Part shown: piece after piece, positions 22,633-32,167 of the stretch
Position numbering within the stretch: position 1 is the first letter of the stretch
Layout: the number at the start of each line of letters is the position of its first letter
From: Trichosporon coremiiforme
Lineage: Eukaryota > Basidiomycota > Tremellomycetes > Trichosporonales > Trichosporonaceae
NCBI GenBank assembly: GCA_039545355.1
Contig: BCJJ01000057.1
Coordinates: 1 to 59,691 of the forward strand
Direction of reading: 5' to 3'
DNA length: 59,691 bases
Position numbers and translations under genes: made by a program
Notes under the pieces: generated by a model
What the model was told of the DNA's origin: nothing
The model's input: only the letters and a program-made list of their open reading frames with translations
Database searches by the model: none

Positions 22633-24288
22633 CTATGGTTGCCAGTACGGACACCCACACGCACACTCGGCCTCCCTATGCTCCGAGATAGCGATGGAGA
22701 TTTGGCCTTCTGTGGGCGTCAGCTTACAGTGTGCTCCTTCTTCCCCCCTCCTCCCATACCCCGCCACACGCCACATGCCAGACCCGGACTCACCCTCATC
22801 ATAAGTAATGCAAACCTTGTCGACTTGCGAGAACACGCCCTCCTTTTGTCGTTCATTCACTTTCTTGCCCACCTTGCCGTCCTTGCCCTTACCATCGTGT
22901 CGATGGTGGTGCGTCGGTGCAGGAGGGAGGTTGGACACGTGTACAGCCGCCAGAATGGCAAGGACGCTGAAGAGATCCTGTCCCAACACGCCGACCTCGA
23001 CCTCGCCAAACGACCACGGGTCAAGTTTACTTCTCCACCACGCCTCGCTCGCCAACTTCCCCAGCACCAAACTCCAGAGCTTGGAACTCCTAAGCCGATG
23101 TGTTAGCTCGAGCAATCTGAACAGTTCCAATTGACTCGGACTAGAACCCAGAGACGCAACAATGGAGGGCGAGTTCAGTTCGACGTGGAAATCGAGCACG
23201 GCGTGTGTATAGAAGCCCGGATACTTGGACGTCAGGGCGTGGATCTGGAGGAGTTGGGGGATGGACGGTTCAAAGGCGGCGGGCGCTGCTGGACTCGTCT
23301 CCTGTGGTGCTGTGGGCAGAGGCGTGGCCTGTTTCGGCGGCGAAGATACCGGAGTAGGCAGCGAGACGGAAATCTGAGGCGGACTCGGAGGTTCGACTGT
23401 GACTTCGATCCCACTAGATCCCGACCCCGAGGAGCTGGAGCCACTGCGGCTTCGGACCATCTCGGCACTGAGTGAGATGGGCGATGTCGGAGATCGGGGC
23501 ACAGCAGTGCCGAACGGATGACTCGGGGGCAGCTTTGCCTCCACCGGACTAGAGACGGGCACAGGAGGGAGGGGCGGCACGGGGTCCGAAGGGTCTTGGA
23601 ATCGGACACGGGACTTCTTCTTCTTCACTCCTCCTTGGACCTTTGCCTGGGCATCACGCAGCGCGCGATCGAGGGCTTTCACGCCCGTCCCGGGGCGAGA
23701 GACGAGGATCCGGGGCTTGTTCGGTGTCGTCGAGTCGGAGAGCGGTTTGGCCCTGGAGATCTTGTCGCTGCCTTCCCGCTTGTGAGAGGAAGAGGAAGAG
23801 GTGGACTTTGTCGACGTACTCTCCGATTCCTCGGTCACGGGACTGAGTCGCCTCAGTTTCGACCTCGCTGGCCTGATGGGTCCCTCGCTCTTGCCGCCTT
23901 CTTCTCCCACAACAGGTGCTGTCCCTGTCAATCCCGTCGATCCTGCAGCCTTCTCTCCCATTCCCTCTGTCCCACCCGTTCCACTCGTCGCACTAGTCGC
24001 ACTCGTTCCAGCAGCGGTTGCCCCGCTGCCCCCGCCGCCTGCGGCTGCTCCGACACGCCCAGGCCCAATGCGCATCAGCTTGAGGAAAGCGTACAGTTCC
24101 GCCGGCTCGTCCCCCGTCTCGACAATGTTGGCGGTGAGGGCGGCGTCTCGAACCATGCGTGCGAAGACTGGACTGGCCATCGCTAGCATGGCCTTGTTGA
24201 CGCGGAAACCCGTGTGTCCTGCCAGGAGGGTGATGTCGGCTGAGGAGCCTGTGAATTCGGGATGCAGGTGGATCGTGTCGGGCACCAT
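22633..24288 (-). CDS. BTB/POZ-domain protein with large low-complexity insert (BTB family member 3)
   Basis: Two exons (24288-22794, 22709-22633) give 523 residues. The BTB core is at the N-terminus: DTIHLHPEFTGSSADITLLA, GHTGFRVNKAMLAMASPVF, then AELYAFLKLMRIG at about residues 60-75. It is followed by some 240 residues of Gly/Ala, Ser/Thr/Lys and Pro-rich sequence. A helical region resumes around 315 (PSIPQLLQIHALTSKYPGFY, SPSQLELFRLLELTHRLRSS). An 84-nt intron with GTGAGT and GCTGAC signals precedes a final exon encoding EGQISIAISEHREAECACGC. The intron is in frame, so the unspliced frame also stays open and could mislead a gene caller. The last-intron position parallels the BTB genes at 11576 and 15032. 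The function is otherwise unknown. Confidence 0.8.
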   Translation of the reverse strand: MVPDTIHLHPEFTGSSADITLLAGHTGFRVNKAMLAMASPVFARMVRDAALTANIVETGDEPAELYAFLKLMRIGPGRVGAAAGGGGSGATAAGTSATSATSGTGGTEGMGEKAAGSTGLTGTAPVVGEEGGKSEGPIRPARSKLRRLSPVTEESESTSTKSTSSSSSHKREGSDKISRAKPLSDSTTPNKPRILVSRPGTGVKALDRALRDAQAKVQGGVKKKKSRVRFQDPSDPVPPLPPVPVSSPVEAKLPPSHPFGTAVPRSPTSPISLSAEMVRSRSGSSSSGSGSSGIEVTVEPPSPPQISVSLPTPVSSPPKQATPLPTAPQETSPAAPAAFEPSIPQLLQIHALTSKYPGFYTHAVLDFHVELNSPSIVASLGSSPSQLELFRLLELTHRLRSSKLWSLVLGKLASEAWWRSKLDPWSFGEVEVGVLGQDLFSVLAILAAVHVSNLPPAPTHHHRHDGKGKDGKVGKKVNERQKEGVFSQVDKVCITYDEGESGSGMWRVAGYGRRGEEGAHCKLTPTEGQISIAISEHREAECACGCPYWQP

Positions 24289-25147
24289 GGTGGACGTCGA
24301 GGGTGAGGAGAGGGGGAGGGAGGAGGGGGTGGTCGAGGTTCGAGAGCGTGGCCGTTCAGAGTTGAGGACTGAAAGATGAGATGAGATGAAGGCCGAGAGA
24401 GTGTGTGTGCGCGCGTGTGTGCGTGTGTTTCTGGTCCGGCGAGATGTCCGCAGATAACGTAGCGGGTGGGTTTCTGTATGTCAGGTGTGAGTCAGTACAG
24501 AAGCAATCGAAGAAAGTTTGGACGCCGAGCCAGCAACACTTGGACTCTGGAGCGTTGTTTTTGTGGCTTAGGTCCGCTGCGTCCGCTCGGTGCGTGCATG
24601 CGTGATCGGTGCGTCCAGCGTTGTCATGTTTGTCACTGGCCCGGTTCGTTCCCTGGTCGTTTGTTGACACGGACCGCTGCCCGAACGCCGCACGGTCCGT
24701 CCCACGGTCGCACCGTCTGACAAGATTCTCCCGTTTCAGACTGCCCTCACCATAACCCTCGGCCGTTGGGTGGAAGGTCCGGAACGCCTTTCTGACAGCC
24801 ATCCCTCTGCCCCCTAACGTCCTTGGACTTCCATGGGCAACGGCATGGGGTCTGTGATAAACACGAGGCACGCGTGTGTCTTTTGGCCCAAAAGATCTGG
24901 GCGGGTCGGAAGGAAGGCACCCTGCTGATAGGGAAATTGGCCGATGCCCGCCATCCCGAAAAGTTTGGCCCTCCATCCCAGCCAGCCGCCGCTGATCCAG
25001 TCTTCGAAGTGTAAACGACAATCCATGCTATGCGGTCCGTCTATGTCCTGTCTTTCCTGCTATGCTTCCGATGCGATTCGTCTCTCAGACTCGCCTCCGA
25101 TCCTCTGACTCTCAGCCTTTCGCCTCGCTGCTTCGCAGCTCGGCGTC
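24289..25147. other. Intergenic region with a GT-rich microsatellite
   Basis: This region is upstream of the third BTB gene and downstream of BADH. A (GT)n/(GC)n tract at about 24401-24428 is probably in the BTB gene promoter or leader. No gene was recognised. Confidence 0.55.
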
Positions 25148-26659
25148 CTAAAGTTTCGAGAACACCCCCGCACACGACCCCTTTTCATAACTGACCAGCG
25201 TGCTCTTGTTGCGCGTGTACGCCATGATGCCCTCGTGTCCGTTCTCGACGCCGACGCCGCTCATTTTCCACCCTCCGACCGGCATCTCCGCCGGACTCTC
25301 GCCCCACGTGTTGATCCATGTGATGCCGGCGTCGATGCGGGAGATGACTTCTGAAGCCTTGGCGAGGTCGTTGCTGACGACACCGGCCGCGAGTCCGAGC
25401 TCCGTGTCGTTCGCACGGGCGATGAGCGTCTCCAGCCATTCCGAGCTGCTGTCGTCGTACGGCAGAATGGCCATGACGGGGCCGAAGATCTCTTCCTTCA
25501 CGATCCGCATCTGGTCCGTGCAGTCCGTGAAGACGATGGGACGCACCCAGAACCCGTCCTTGTTGGGCAGCTTTTGTCCTGAGCCGTCGTACAGCACCGT
25601 GGCGCGGTCGACCTCCTTCCCGTGCTTGATGTAGCCGTCGACCTTCTCCTTGTGCTGCTTGCTCACGACGGGGCCCATGTTGACGCCGTCATCCATCGGC
25701 AGTCCGAGGCGGATACCCTCCCTGCACCGCTGCAGGATGGCGCGCTCAATCTCCCCCCGCCTCGACTTGGGCACAAACACCCGCGTCCCGTTCGTGCACA
25801 CCTGTCCTGAGGAGTAAAAGTTGGCCATCATGGCGACGTCGGCGGCCTCGTCCGTGTCCGCATCGGGGAGGATGACGAGCGGCGACTTGCCACCGAGCTC
25901 CATCGTGATGCCCTTCATGCCCTTGGCAGCTTCGGCAGCGACTTTTGAGCCGGTGCTGACCTGGCCAGTGAAGCTGACCTTTGCAATGGCGGGGTGGCTC
26001 ACGAGCGCAGCACCGACCTTGCCGTCGCCATAAACGACATTGAAGGTTCCAGGCGGCAGGCCGGCCTCGGCGTAGATCGCAGCGAGCGTGTTACCGTGCA
26101 GCGGAGTGACCTCTGATGGCTTGTAGACCATGGCGTTGCCCGCTGCGAGACACGCGGCGCTCTTCCACAGCGCAATCTGGATGGGATAGTTCCACGCCCC
26201 GATTCCGGCACACACGCCGACGGGCGCCTTGTAAGTGTGCACAGCGGCGCCGGGACGGAGCACCGTTGTCTTCCCGTCGAGTCCCCCAGAGGCGACAAAG
26301 TGCGCATAGTACTCGAGCACATCGGCGCCCGTCACGACGTCGACGGCCTGCGTCTCGCTCCACGCCTTGCCCGTGTCGAGCGTTTCCGTCTTGGCGATGG
26401 CGTCGTTGCGTTCCCGCAGAATCGAGGCTGCTTTCAAGAGGACGGCCGCACGCTCGACGGGCGTCTTGGACGACCACACGGGGAAGGCGGCCTGCGCTGA
26501 CTTGATGGCGGCATCGAGCTGGGCCGAGGACGTCGTGTGGATCGTGGCGAGGGGCTGGGCGGTGGCGGGGTCGATGGACTGGAAGGTCGCGCTCGAGCTC
26601 GAGGCGGCGGGCTGGGGCTGCCCGTCGTAGAAGGTGTGGATGTCCTTTGCGAATGTCAT
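25148..26659 (-). CDS. Betaine aldehyde dehydrogenase, peroxisomal type
   Basis: A single exon of 503 residues in the ALDH superfamily. It should oxidise betaine aldehyde to glycine betaine with NAD(P)+. Visible signatures: GAWNYPIQIALWKSAACLAA, VYKPSEVTPL, GKVGAALVSHPAIAKVSFTG, the general-base region TMELGGKSPLVILPDAD, the catalytic-Cys region FYSSGQVCTNGTRVFVP, EEIFGPVMAILPYD, and a C-terminal WINTWGESPAEMPVGG block. The INTWGESPAEMPVGGWK-type segment is characteristic of the betaine-aldehyde branch (family knowledge). The protein ends in Ser-Lys-Leu, a canonical PTS1 signal. It is divergent from a choline-oxidase-like gene at 27501 that makes its substrate, which strongly supports the assignment. 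Substrate breadth cannot be judged from sequence. Confidence 0.9.
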   Translation of the reverse strand: MTFAKDIHTFYDGQPQPAASSSSATFQSIDPATAQPLATIHTTSSAQLDAAIKSAQAAFPVWSSKTPVERAAVLLKAASILRERNDAIAKTETLDTGKAWSETQAVDVVTGADVLEYYAHFVASGGLDGKTTVLRPGAAVHTYKAPVGVCAGIGAWNYPIQIALWKSAACLAAGNAMVYKPSEVTPLHGNTLAAIYAEAGLPPGTFNVVYGDGKVGAALVSHPAIAKVSFTGQVSTGSKVAAEAAKGMKGITMELGGKSPLVILPDADTDEAADVAMMANFYSSGQVCTNGTRVFVPKSRRGEIERAILQRCREGIRLGLPMDDGVNMGPVVSKQHKEKVDGYIKHGKEVDRATVLYDGSGQKLPNKDGFWVRPIVFTDCTDQMRIVKEEIFGPVMAILPYDDSSSEWLETLIARANDTELGLAAGVVSNDLAKASEVISRIDAGITWINTWGESPAEMPVGGWKMSGVGVENGHEGIMAYTRNKSTLVSYEKGSCAGVFSKL

Positions 26660-27500
26660 TGTGGGGAGTGTGTAGTGGGTGATTCCAACACCAGTGAATC
26701 AAGATTTGTTGCAAGCCCTCTTGCCCTCTGCGGCATGCGGCTTGGGTGAGATCCGTACTCTAGGGATGACAGGGGGTGTTGCCCTGACGTCATGCGTAAT
26801 CTGCAGGACAATGGTGCGGCATGCGGCCCTGAAAGCAGACTCCGCGAGATGGTCCGGTGACCTCCGCTGTGCCATGGATCGGCCGCAGAACACCTCGATG
26901 CCGTGTCCGCGGCCAAGTCTAAACACGCTTGGCACCGTGTCTCGCACCCGGACTGAGTGGGCTTTGCTTCCGTCCCCGTCGCCGCTGCCTTGGCTCCTCC
27001 GCCCTTTCATCCTTCCTCTCGGTCGTCACCCCGGAATGTCAAACCCTGGCAAAGTTGTCTGCGCCCTCGTCCGTCGAGTGGTCATGAGGTCTTCCCCGCT
27101 GCCGTTGCGGGGTCTAGTGACCTATGGCGTGGGCTCGCGACACCGGTAAATCGCTCACTCGCCCGCTCGCATGCCTGCCCTCTCACTGTTCCAGCCAAGT
27201 TCCGGATTCCGGGGCTGTCCTCGATCACACGTCTCGACTCGTAGGGAGCTTAGGGAAGGAGCTGCGAGTGCTCCGCCGGTAGCAGGGGGAGAAAGAGAGG
27301 TGGGTATGTATATCTGGCGATCCGATTGTCATCCTCTCCTTTCTTCCCCAATCTTATCGATAACCCGCGACTTCAACAGTTCGCCAGGCAATATCACCGA
27401 GCCCGTCAGAGATAGTTCCTGTCTCCTCGGTGTCTTCCCTGCTACCTTTCACGATCTCATCATCGCTTCTCGCTAAACAAAACACCGACAGTCCGACATC
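26660..27500. promoter_or_regulatory. Bidirectional promoter region of the choline-to-betaine gene pair
   Basis: An 841-bp region lies between the divergent BADH and choline oxidase ATGs. A TATAT-containing element near 27309 and a pyrimidine-rich leader (27330-27470) precede the choline oxidase start. No RNA gene or ORF with coding character lies inside, so co-regulation from this region is inferred. Confidence 0.55.
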
Positions 27501-29141
27501 ATGACCATCGGCCCCGAGTTTGACAAGTCCAAGGCGGACGGGTACTACGACACGATCATCGTCGGCGGAGGCACGGCGGGCTGCGTCCTCGCCTCGCGCC
27601 TGACGAGCTACCTGCCGCACCACCGCGTGCTCGTCATCGAGGGCGGGCCCTCGGACCTCGACATCAGCCAGGTCCTGAACCTGCGCGAGTGGCTCTCCCT
27701 CCTCGGCGGCGAGTATGACTATGACTACCCCACCGTCGAGGAGAAGATGGGCAACAGCCATATCCGCCACTCGCGCGCGAAAGTGCTCGGCGGATGTTCC
27801 TCCCACAACACACTCATCTCTTTCCGCCCCTTCAAGCAGGACATGCAGCGGTGGGAGGATGCGGGCGCCGAGGGCTGGTCCCACCCCACCATGATGCGCT
27901 TGATCGACAAGTTGAGGAACACGGTGCGCGTCGTCGATGCGCGCCACCAGAACCAGCTCGTCAAGGACTGGGTGAATGCCTGCTCCGATGCGCTCGGCAT
28001 TCCCGTCATCAACGACTTCAACAAGACAATCAAGAAGGAGGGCCAGCTCGACAGCGGCGTGGGATTCTTCTCCGTCTCGTACAACCCGGACGACGGCACC
28101 AGGTCCAGCGCCAGTGTGGCGTACATCCACCCGATCCTCAAGGGGGAGGAGAAACGCCCGAACTTGACGATCCTGACCGAGGCGTGGGTGTCCAAGGTCC
28201 ACGTCAAGAACGACACCGCGACAGGCGTGCACGTCACGCTGAAGGACGGGACATCTCTCGACATTAGCCCCGCGAAGAACGGCGAGATCGTCCTCTCCGC
28301 CGGCGCAGTGGACTCACCCCGTCTCATGCTTCTGTCTGGCCTCGGACCGAAGTCGCAACTCGAAGACCTCGGCATCCCTGTCGTCAAGGATCTGCCCGGA
28401 GTGGGTGAGAACCTCCTCGACCACCCCGAGACGATCATCATGTGGCAGCTGAAGGACGACCGTCCCGTGCCCCCCGACCAGACGACGATGGACAGTGACG
28501 CCGGTGTCTTCCTCCGTCGCGAGCCGACGCACCCCCACGACCGCGCCGCCGACATGATGATGCACTGCTACCAGATCCCCTTCACCCTCAACACTGAACG
28601 TTTGGGCTATGCCGCGATCCCCGAGAACTATGCCTTCTGCATGACGCCCAACATCCCCCGCCCCAAATCGAAAGGTCGCCTGTATCTCGTGTCCAAGGAT
28701 CCAAAGGTCAAGCCGGCCCTGCACTTCCGCTACTTCACCGATCATGACGGATACGACGCCAAGACGCTCGTGGCGGGCATCAAGGCCGCAAGGGAAGTCG
28801 CCAAGCAAGCTCCGTTCTCCGAGTGGCTTAAAGAGGAAATCGCCCCGGGTCCTAAATGCCAGACCGACGAGGAGATTAGCGAGTACGCCCGCCGCGCGGC
28901 GCATACCGTCTACCACCCCGCCGGCACGACGCGTATGGGCTCCACCAAGGACGACATGGCTGTCGTCGGTCCCGATCTTCGTGTCAGGGGCATCAAGAAC
29001 CTGCGTGTCGCCGACGCGGGCGTCTTCCCCGAGATGGTGTCTGTCAACCCGATGCTGACGGTTCTGGCGATTGGAGAGCGCGCCGCCGAGCTCATGGCGG
29101 AAGAGAAGGGGTGGAAGGGCGACGGTGCCGCCAAGCTGTAG
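27501..29141 (+). CDS. Choline oxidase-like GMC flavoenzyme, peroxisomal type
   Basis: A single exon of 546 residues. It should oxidise choline via betaine aldehyde, passing electrons to O2 and making H2O2. The FAD-binding motif is TIIVGGGTAGCVLASRL (residues 18-34). The RHSRAKVLGGCSSHN segment (89-103) places His90 where choline oxidase carries its covalently bound flavin. Active-site equivalents are visible: His in ADMMMHCYQIPF, His in HTVYHPAGTTRMG, Asn in EMVSVNPMLTVL. DDGTRSSASVAYIHPI is also a choline-oxidase-like block, so oxidase is favoured over mitochondrial choline dehydrogenase. The protein ends Ala-Lys-Leu, a PTS1 variant, consistent with its peroxide product being made where catalase resides. 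It shares a divergent promoter with BADH. The oxidase-versus-dehydrogenase call is inference. Confidence 0.88.
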   Translation: MTIGPEFDKSKADGYYDTIIVGGGTAGCVLASRLTSYLPHHRVLVIEGGPSDLDISQVLNLREWLSLLGGEYDYDYPTVEEKMGNSHIRHSRAKVLGGCSSHNTLISFRPFKQDMQRWEDAGAEGWSHPTMMRLIDKLRNTVRVVDARHQNQLVKDWVNACSDALGIPVINDFNKTIKKEGQLDSGVGFFSVSYNPDDGTRSSASVAYIHPILKGEEKRPNLTILTEAWVSKVHVKNDTATGVHVTLKDGTSLDISPAKNGEIVLSAGAVDSPRLMLLSGLGPKSQLEDLGIPVVKDLPGVGENLLDHPETIIMWQLKDDRPVPPDQTTMDSDAGVFLRREPTHPHDRAADMMMHCYQIPFTLNTERLGYAAIPENYAFCMTPNIPRPKSKGRLYLVSKDPKVKPALHFRYFTDHDGYDAKTLVAGIKAAREVAKQAPFSEWLKEEIAPGPKCQTDEEISEYARRAAHTVYHPAGTTRMGSTKDDMAVVGPDLRVRGIKNLRVADAGVFPEMVSVNPMLTVLAIGERAAELMAEEKGWKGDGAAKL

Positions 29142-29251
29142 CGTTGCCAGGTACGCAAAAGTTGTACGCATTGTACAGCACGAAAGAAACGACAAAGGGA
29201 CTACAAACCACTACATGCATAAATAATGAAAGCTACAGTTGGTTCGATACG

Positions 29252-30897
29252 TCACATCAGAGTACACAGCGAGGAGCGCCTTCGGTGGCGTTTCGTCAGC
29301 CTCTTCCTCGGCGCAGGAAAGTAGTGTTCCGCCCCGTCTGGCCTATCGACGACGACAAAGCTAGGCGACGCGCTGACCGTGCGCTTCTCCTCCTTCTCCT
29401 CTTTGGGAGCCGGGAGAGGACGTCCATTGACGGTCTGCAGGAGATGTTCCAGCGCCCCGCCGAGCGCAAGGCTGCTGCTCCCCTCAATCATGCTGAATGA
29501 GTCGTTGTAACTCTCGTCGGCGGGGTGTGTCATTTCATTGCCGCCGAACCAGGTCGGGGCCGTTTCGAGCGTGAAGTGGGCCATTCCGACTCTCCCCATG
29601 TATGCCGCTCTTGACAGAAACTTGGTGCCGGCGAGGGAGCGGCGGATCTGGTCGTGCTGAGCCGGGGGTGTAGAGGAGAGGAGAAGCGACTCGAGACGGG
29701 AAACCTCGAGACGGAGGAGATACTCTGCCTCGTGGTCTGTGATTTCGAGCTTGGCGTAGACATTCTCTTCGAGGCCGAGACAGGTCGGGCTCGAGTTTGG
29801 AGAGAGCGAGAGCGCGAACGAAATTGCGGAGGCGTACGCGGTGCGGATGGCGGAAGGGCGCGGTCCGGGTCCCTGATCTCGAGATGGGAGGGGACGATGA
29901 CGACCTCAAGCTGGCCCTCTGACGTTGCCGGCGAGAGAGGGGTTGGGACGAACGGTCCCTCGTCGCTCATCTGGACGTTGATGATCAGGCGACGGACAGC
30001 ACCGAGACACCTCGCCTGCACTGGCACGGCTGCCACACCAGATGACAAGTGGAGGGACAGCGTGACCCTCTTGCCTTGCTCGAATTCGTCGAGAAGGTGC
30101 GGATTATCCGGCTCGAGATGGACACGGTACAGTTGCGTATTCACTGCGCTGGCTCTCAGCTGCCTCATTGTCTGCATCGAGAGGCGGCCAGCGACGTCGA
30201 CCACCTCCGTTGACTCCAGGACGCCCTGGACCGCGCTCACCTGTCGTACGGCGAGGCGAAGGTCTTGCACTGTACCGGGTTCGTTTTGGAAGAAGCCGTA
30301 TGCCGTACTGCTCGGGGCTGTGGTCGAAACGGAGGAAGAAGGGGCGAACAAGTGACGGAGGGCGGGATGCCGCCCGTGTGGGACGAACAGCCTGTGGTCT
30401 GAGGGACGGAGGGGACAGATCTCGGCGGCGAGCTCGCCTTCCCCGTCCGCCTCTGTCGCTGTGATCAGGAGGTGGTGCGAGAGCAACACGTCTGCGCGCC
30501 TCAGGTATCGAGAGGAAGTTGCCCGAAAGGCTCGCAGGACGCTCGGGTCGGCCCACGCCATGATCCTCGCCACCAGGTAGGGGTGCGCACTCTCGTCGAG
30601 CACGCAGTGGCGCGCTCCCAGCTTCGAGCGAGAGGCGCGGAGAGGGTGATACGGGCACAGCTTGTTGACTTGACCGGGCGGAGTGAAGGGCGGCGTAGGC
30701 GTAGACGGGCTATGGTAGGGAGAACCGAGCCGCTTGATGGGCGTGTTGGGGGAGTGGGACGGGCTCGGCGCAATGTGAGGAAGGGAGACGATGGGCGCGG
30801 CGCGGCGCTGAGGGGTGACCATTAGAGGTGCTCGGCACAGAGAGGCCCGGGATGTCGCGGGTCGTGAGGACTTGTAGGGGCCTTTTGATGGGGCCAT
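29252..30897 (-). CDS. F-box-like family protein, apparently frameshifted
   Basis: No splice-compatible intron was found, but two frames are clearly coding. The first runs from MAPSKGPYKSS (30897): Ser/Pro-rich N-terminus, then an F-box-like helix set (LVARIMAWADPSVLRAFRA, LRRADVLLSHHLLI), then up to about EVVIVPSHLEIRDPDRA (near 29850). From there the natural coding pattern continues in the -1 frame: IRTAYASAISFALSLSPNSS, ENVYAKLEITDHEAEYLLR, SLAGTKFLSRAAYMGRV, THPADESYNDSFSMIE, ending at 29252. The unshifted frame instead gives an Arg/Ser-rich tail ending at 29530. One missing base in the G/C runs near 29860-29875 would explain it, whether an assembly error or a real mutation. A 32-nt GT-AG removal would also restore the frame, but it lacks a branch site. 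It belongs with the genes at 17922 and 31232. Confidence 0.65.
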
Positions 30898-31231
30898 GGT
30901 GACGGGAGACTGGGAAGTGGTTATGAGTGAAGTGGAGAGTGCGAGGAAGATCGGTGGCGACATTGATCGCCTTGGACACTAACGACGCCGACACACGACA
31001 CACACTGACTCACCACCACATCTCTGACCATCACTCACCATCACAAGACGCACTGGCAAACTTGCATAGGGCTATGGTGGACGTTACACGGTAATACTGA
31101 ATGCTGTAAGAGCTATACGATTGTCCACGACGGAAAATGCTGATTAAACGAATGTGCAGTATGGTTCACAGAAGCGCGGGTTCTGTACAACGATAATTCC
31201 TTCTCTCCTCTGTCCTTCTCTCCTCTGTAAA
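30898..31231. other. Short intergenic region
   Basis: This 334-bp region holds the promoter/leader of the preceding minus-strand F-box-like gene and the 3' flank of the next. An in-frame upstream ATG at 30963 exists but adds an unconserved hydrophobic stretch. Nothing else was seen. Confidence 0.5.
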
Positions 31232-32167
31232 TCATTGAGTCAAGCACGCCTTCGACTCAACTCCCGCGTCCTCAGTGCACGCGACGCACATGCGGGGTCC
31301 GTATCCGAAACACTTCAAGCAGCACGTATTCTCAAACGCGAGCTGGTCCTGGGTCAATTCGCCAGCATAAGACTCCCACGGCACGAGCTTGACCTTGGCA
31401 AGCATGTCGAGGAGGATCTCCGTCAGCTCTGGCTTGCCAAGGTACTCGAGTTCGTGCTCGATCTGCTCCATGACCTTCTCAAAATGCTGGCGGAGCTTGT
31501 CGAACGTGAGCTTGAACTCGCGCATGACGGCGGGCGGGAGGCCGATGCAGCGCACATCTGCGTCGCTGCGCTCCTTGACTGCCGAGAGGAAGAAGTAGAT
31601 TGCAGACGTGTAAAGCATCGCGACCTGAGCTGTGATGTCCTTGCACCGCTCCTTGGGCGCTTCGGGGAGGAGAACGACCTGTGCGGGCATGGAGCCCAGG
31701 AACGTCGCGCCGACAGGCGGGCGGACCGCGTCCATGTCGTGGTGCAGGCCATACTTGGCCGCAGGCTGGACGTTGACGACGAGGCGCTGCGTGTCGCGGA
31801 GGTTGATGGTCTGGCGCCCGTGTCCAATGTAGGAGACGATGAGGACTGTCGTCGGCGACGACCCAGTCGAGACATCGCCCACGCAGAGCCAGCGGCTCTC
31901 CTGCGGCTTGGCGAGGCGGAAGAGCTCGTAGTCGGCCTCAGTCAGGCCCGGACCCATGTCAATACGGGTTGCACGGCTGAGGATTGAAAGAAGCTGGTCC
32001 GCGGGCGGCTTGATGATCTTAGCACCAGACGCCGACTTGAGGACGAGAATGCCGAGCTCGCGCTCGATGCGCACGTGGCGCACGAGCGCGCTGCCCTTCG
32101 CCCGGAAGAGAGACGATTGGCGCGCGAGCTGGTAGAGAGTGCTGAAGTTGGAGAGGATGGAGACCAT
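31232..32167 (-). CDS. Short F-box-like family protein with Cys-rich C-terminus
   Basis: A single exon of 311 residues that begins directly with the F-box-like helices (MVSILSNFSTLYQLARQSS, then FRAKGSALVRHVRIER). It lacks the long disordered N-terminus of its relatives at 17922 and 29252. The central part is mixed alpha/beta (WLCVGDVSTGSSPTTVLIVS, QTINLRDTQRLVVNVQPAA). The end is helical and then Cys-rich, with CC, KCFGYGPRMCVAC and ESKAC, which could bind a metal. Whether it is a complete short paralogue or was truncated at the 5' end cannot be decided here; the upstream 700 bp shows no matching N-terminal exon. The function is unknown; family membership is inferred from the shared 'LxxLxRxSSxFRAxxxxLVRHV' core. 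Confidence 0.75.
   Translation of the reverse strand: MVSILSNFSTLYQLARQSSLFRAKGSALVRHVRIERELGILVLKSASGAKIIKPPADQLLSILSRATRIDMGPGLTEADYELFRLAKPQESRWLCVGDVSTGSSPTTVLIVSYIGHGRQTINLRDTQRLVVNVQPAAKYGLHHDMDAVRPPVGATFLGSMPAQVVLLPEAPKERCKDITAQVAMLYTSAIYFFLSAVKERSDADVRCIGLPPAVMREFKLTFDKLRQHFEKVMEQIEHELEYLGKPELTEILLDMLAKVKLVPWESYAGELTQDQLAFENTCCLKCFGYGPRMCVACTEDAGVESKACLTQ

Noticed and set aside
27354..29195. Long minus-strand frames (292 and 293 codons) across the choline oxidase gene
   Set aside because: Complement of a highly conserved coding sequence; Val/Leu/Asp/His-rich shadows.
29530..29850. Arg/Ser-rich C-terminus of the unshifted F-box-like frame
   Set aside because: The neighbouring frame has far better coding character over the same bases, so the tail is treated as a frameshift artefact.
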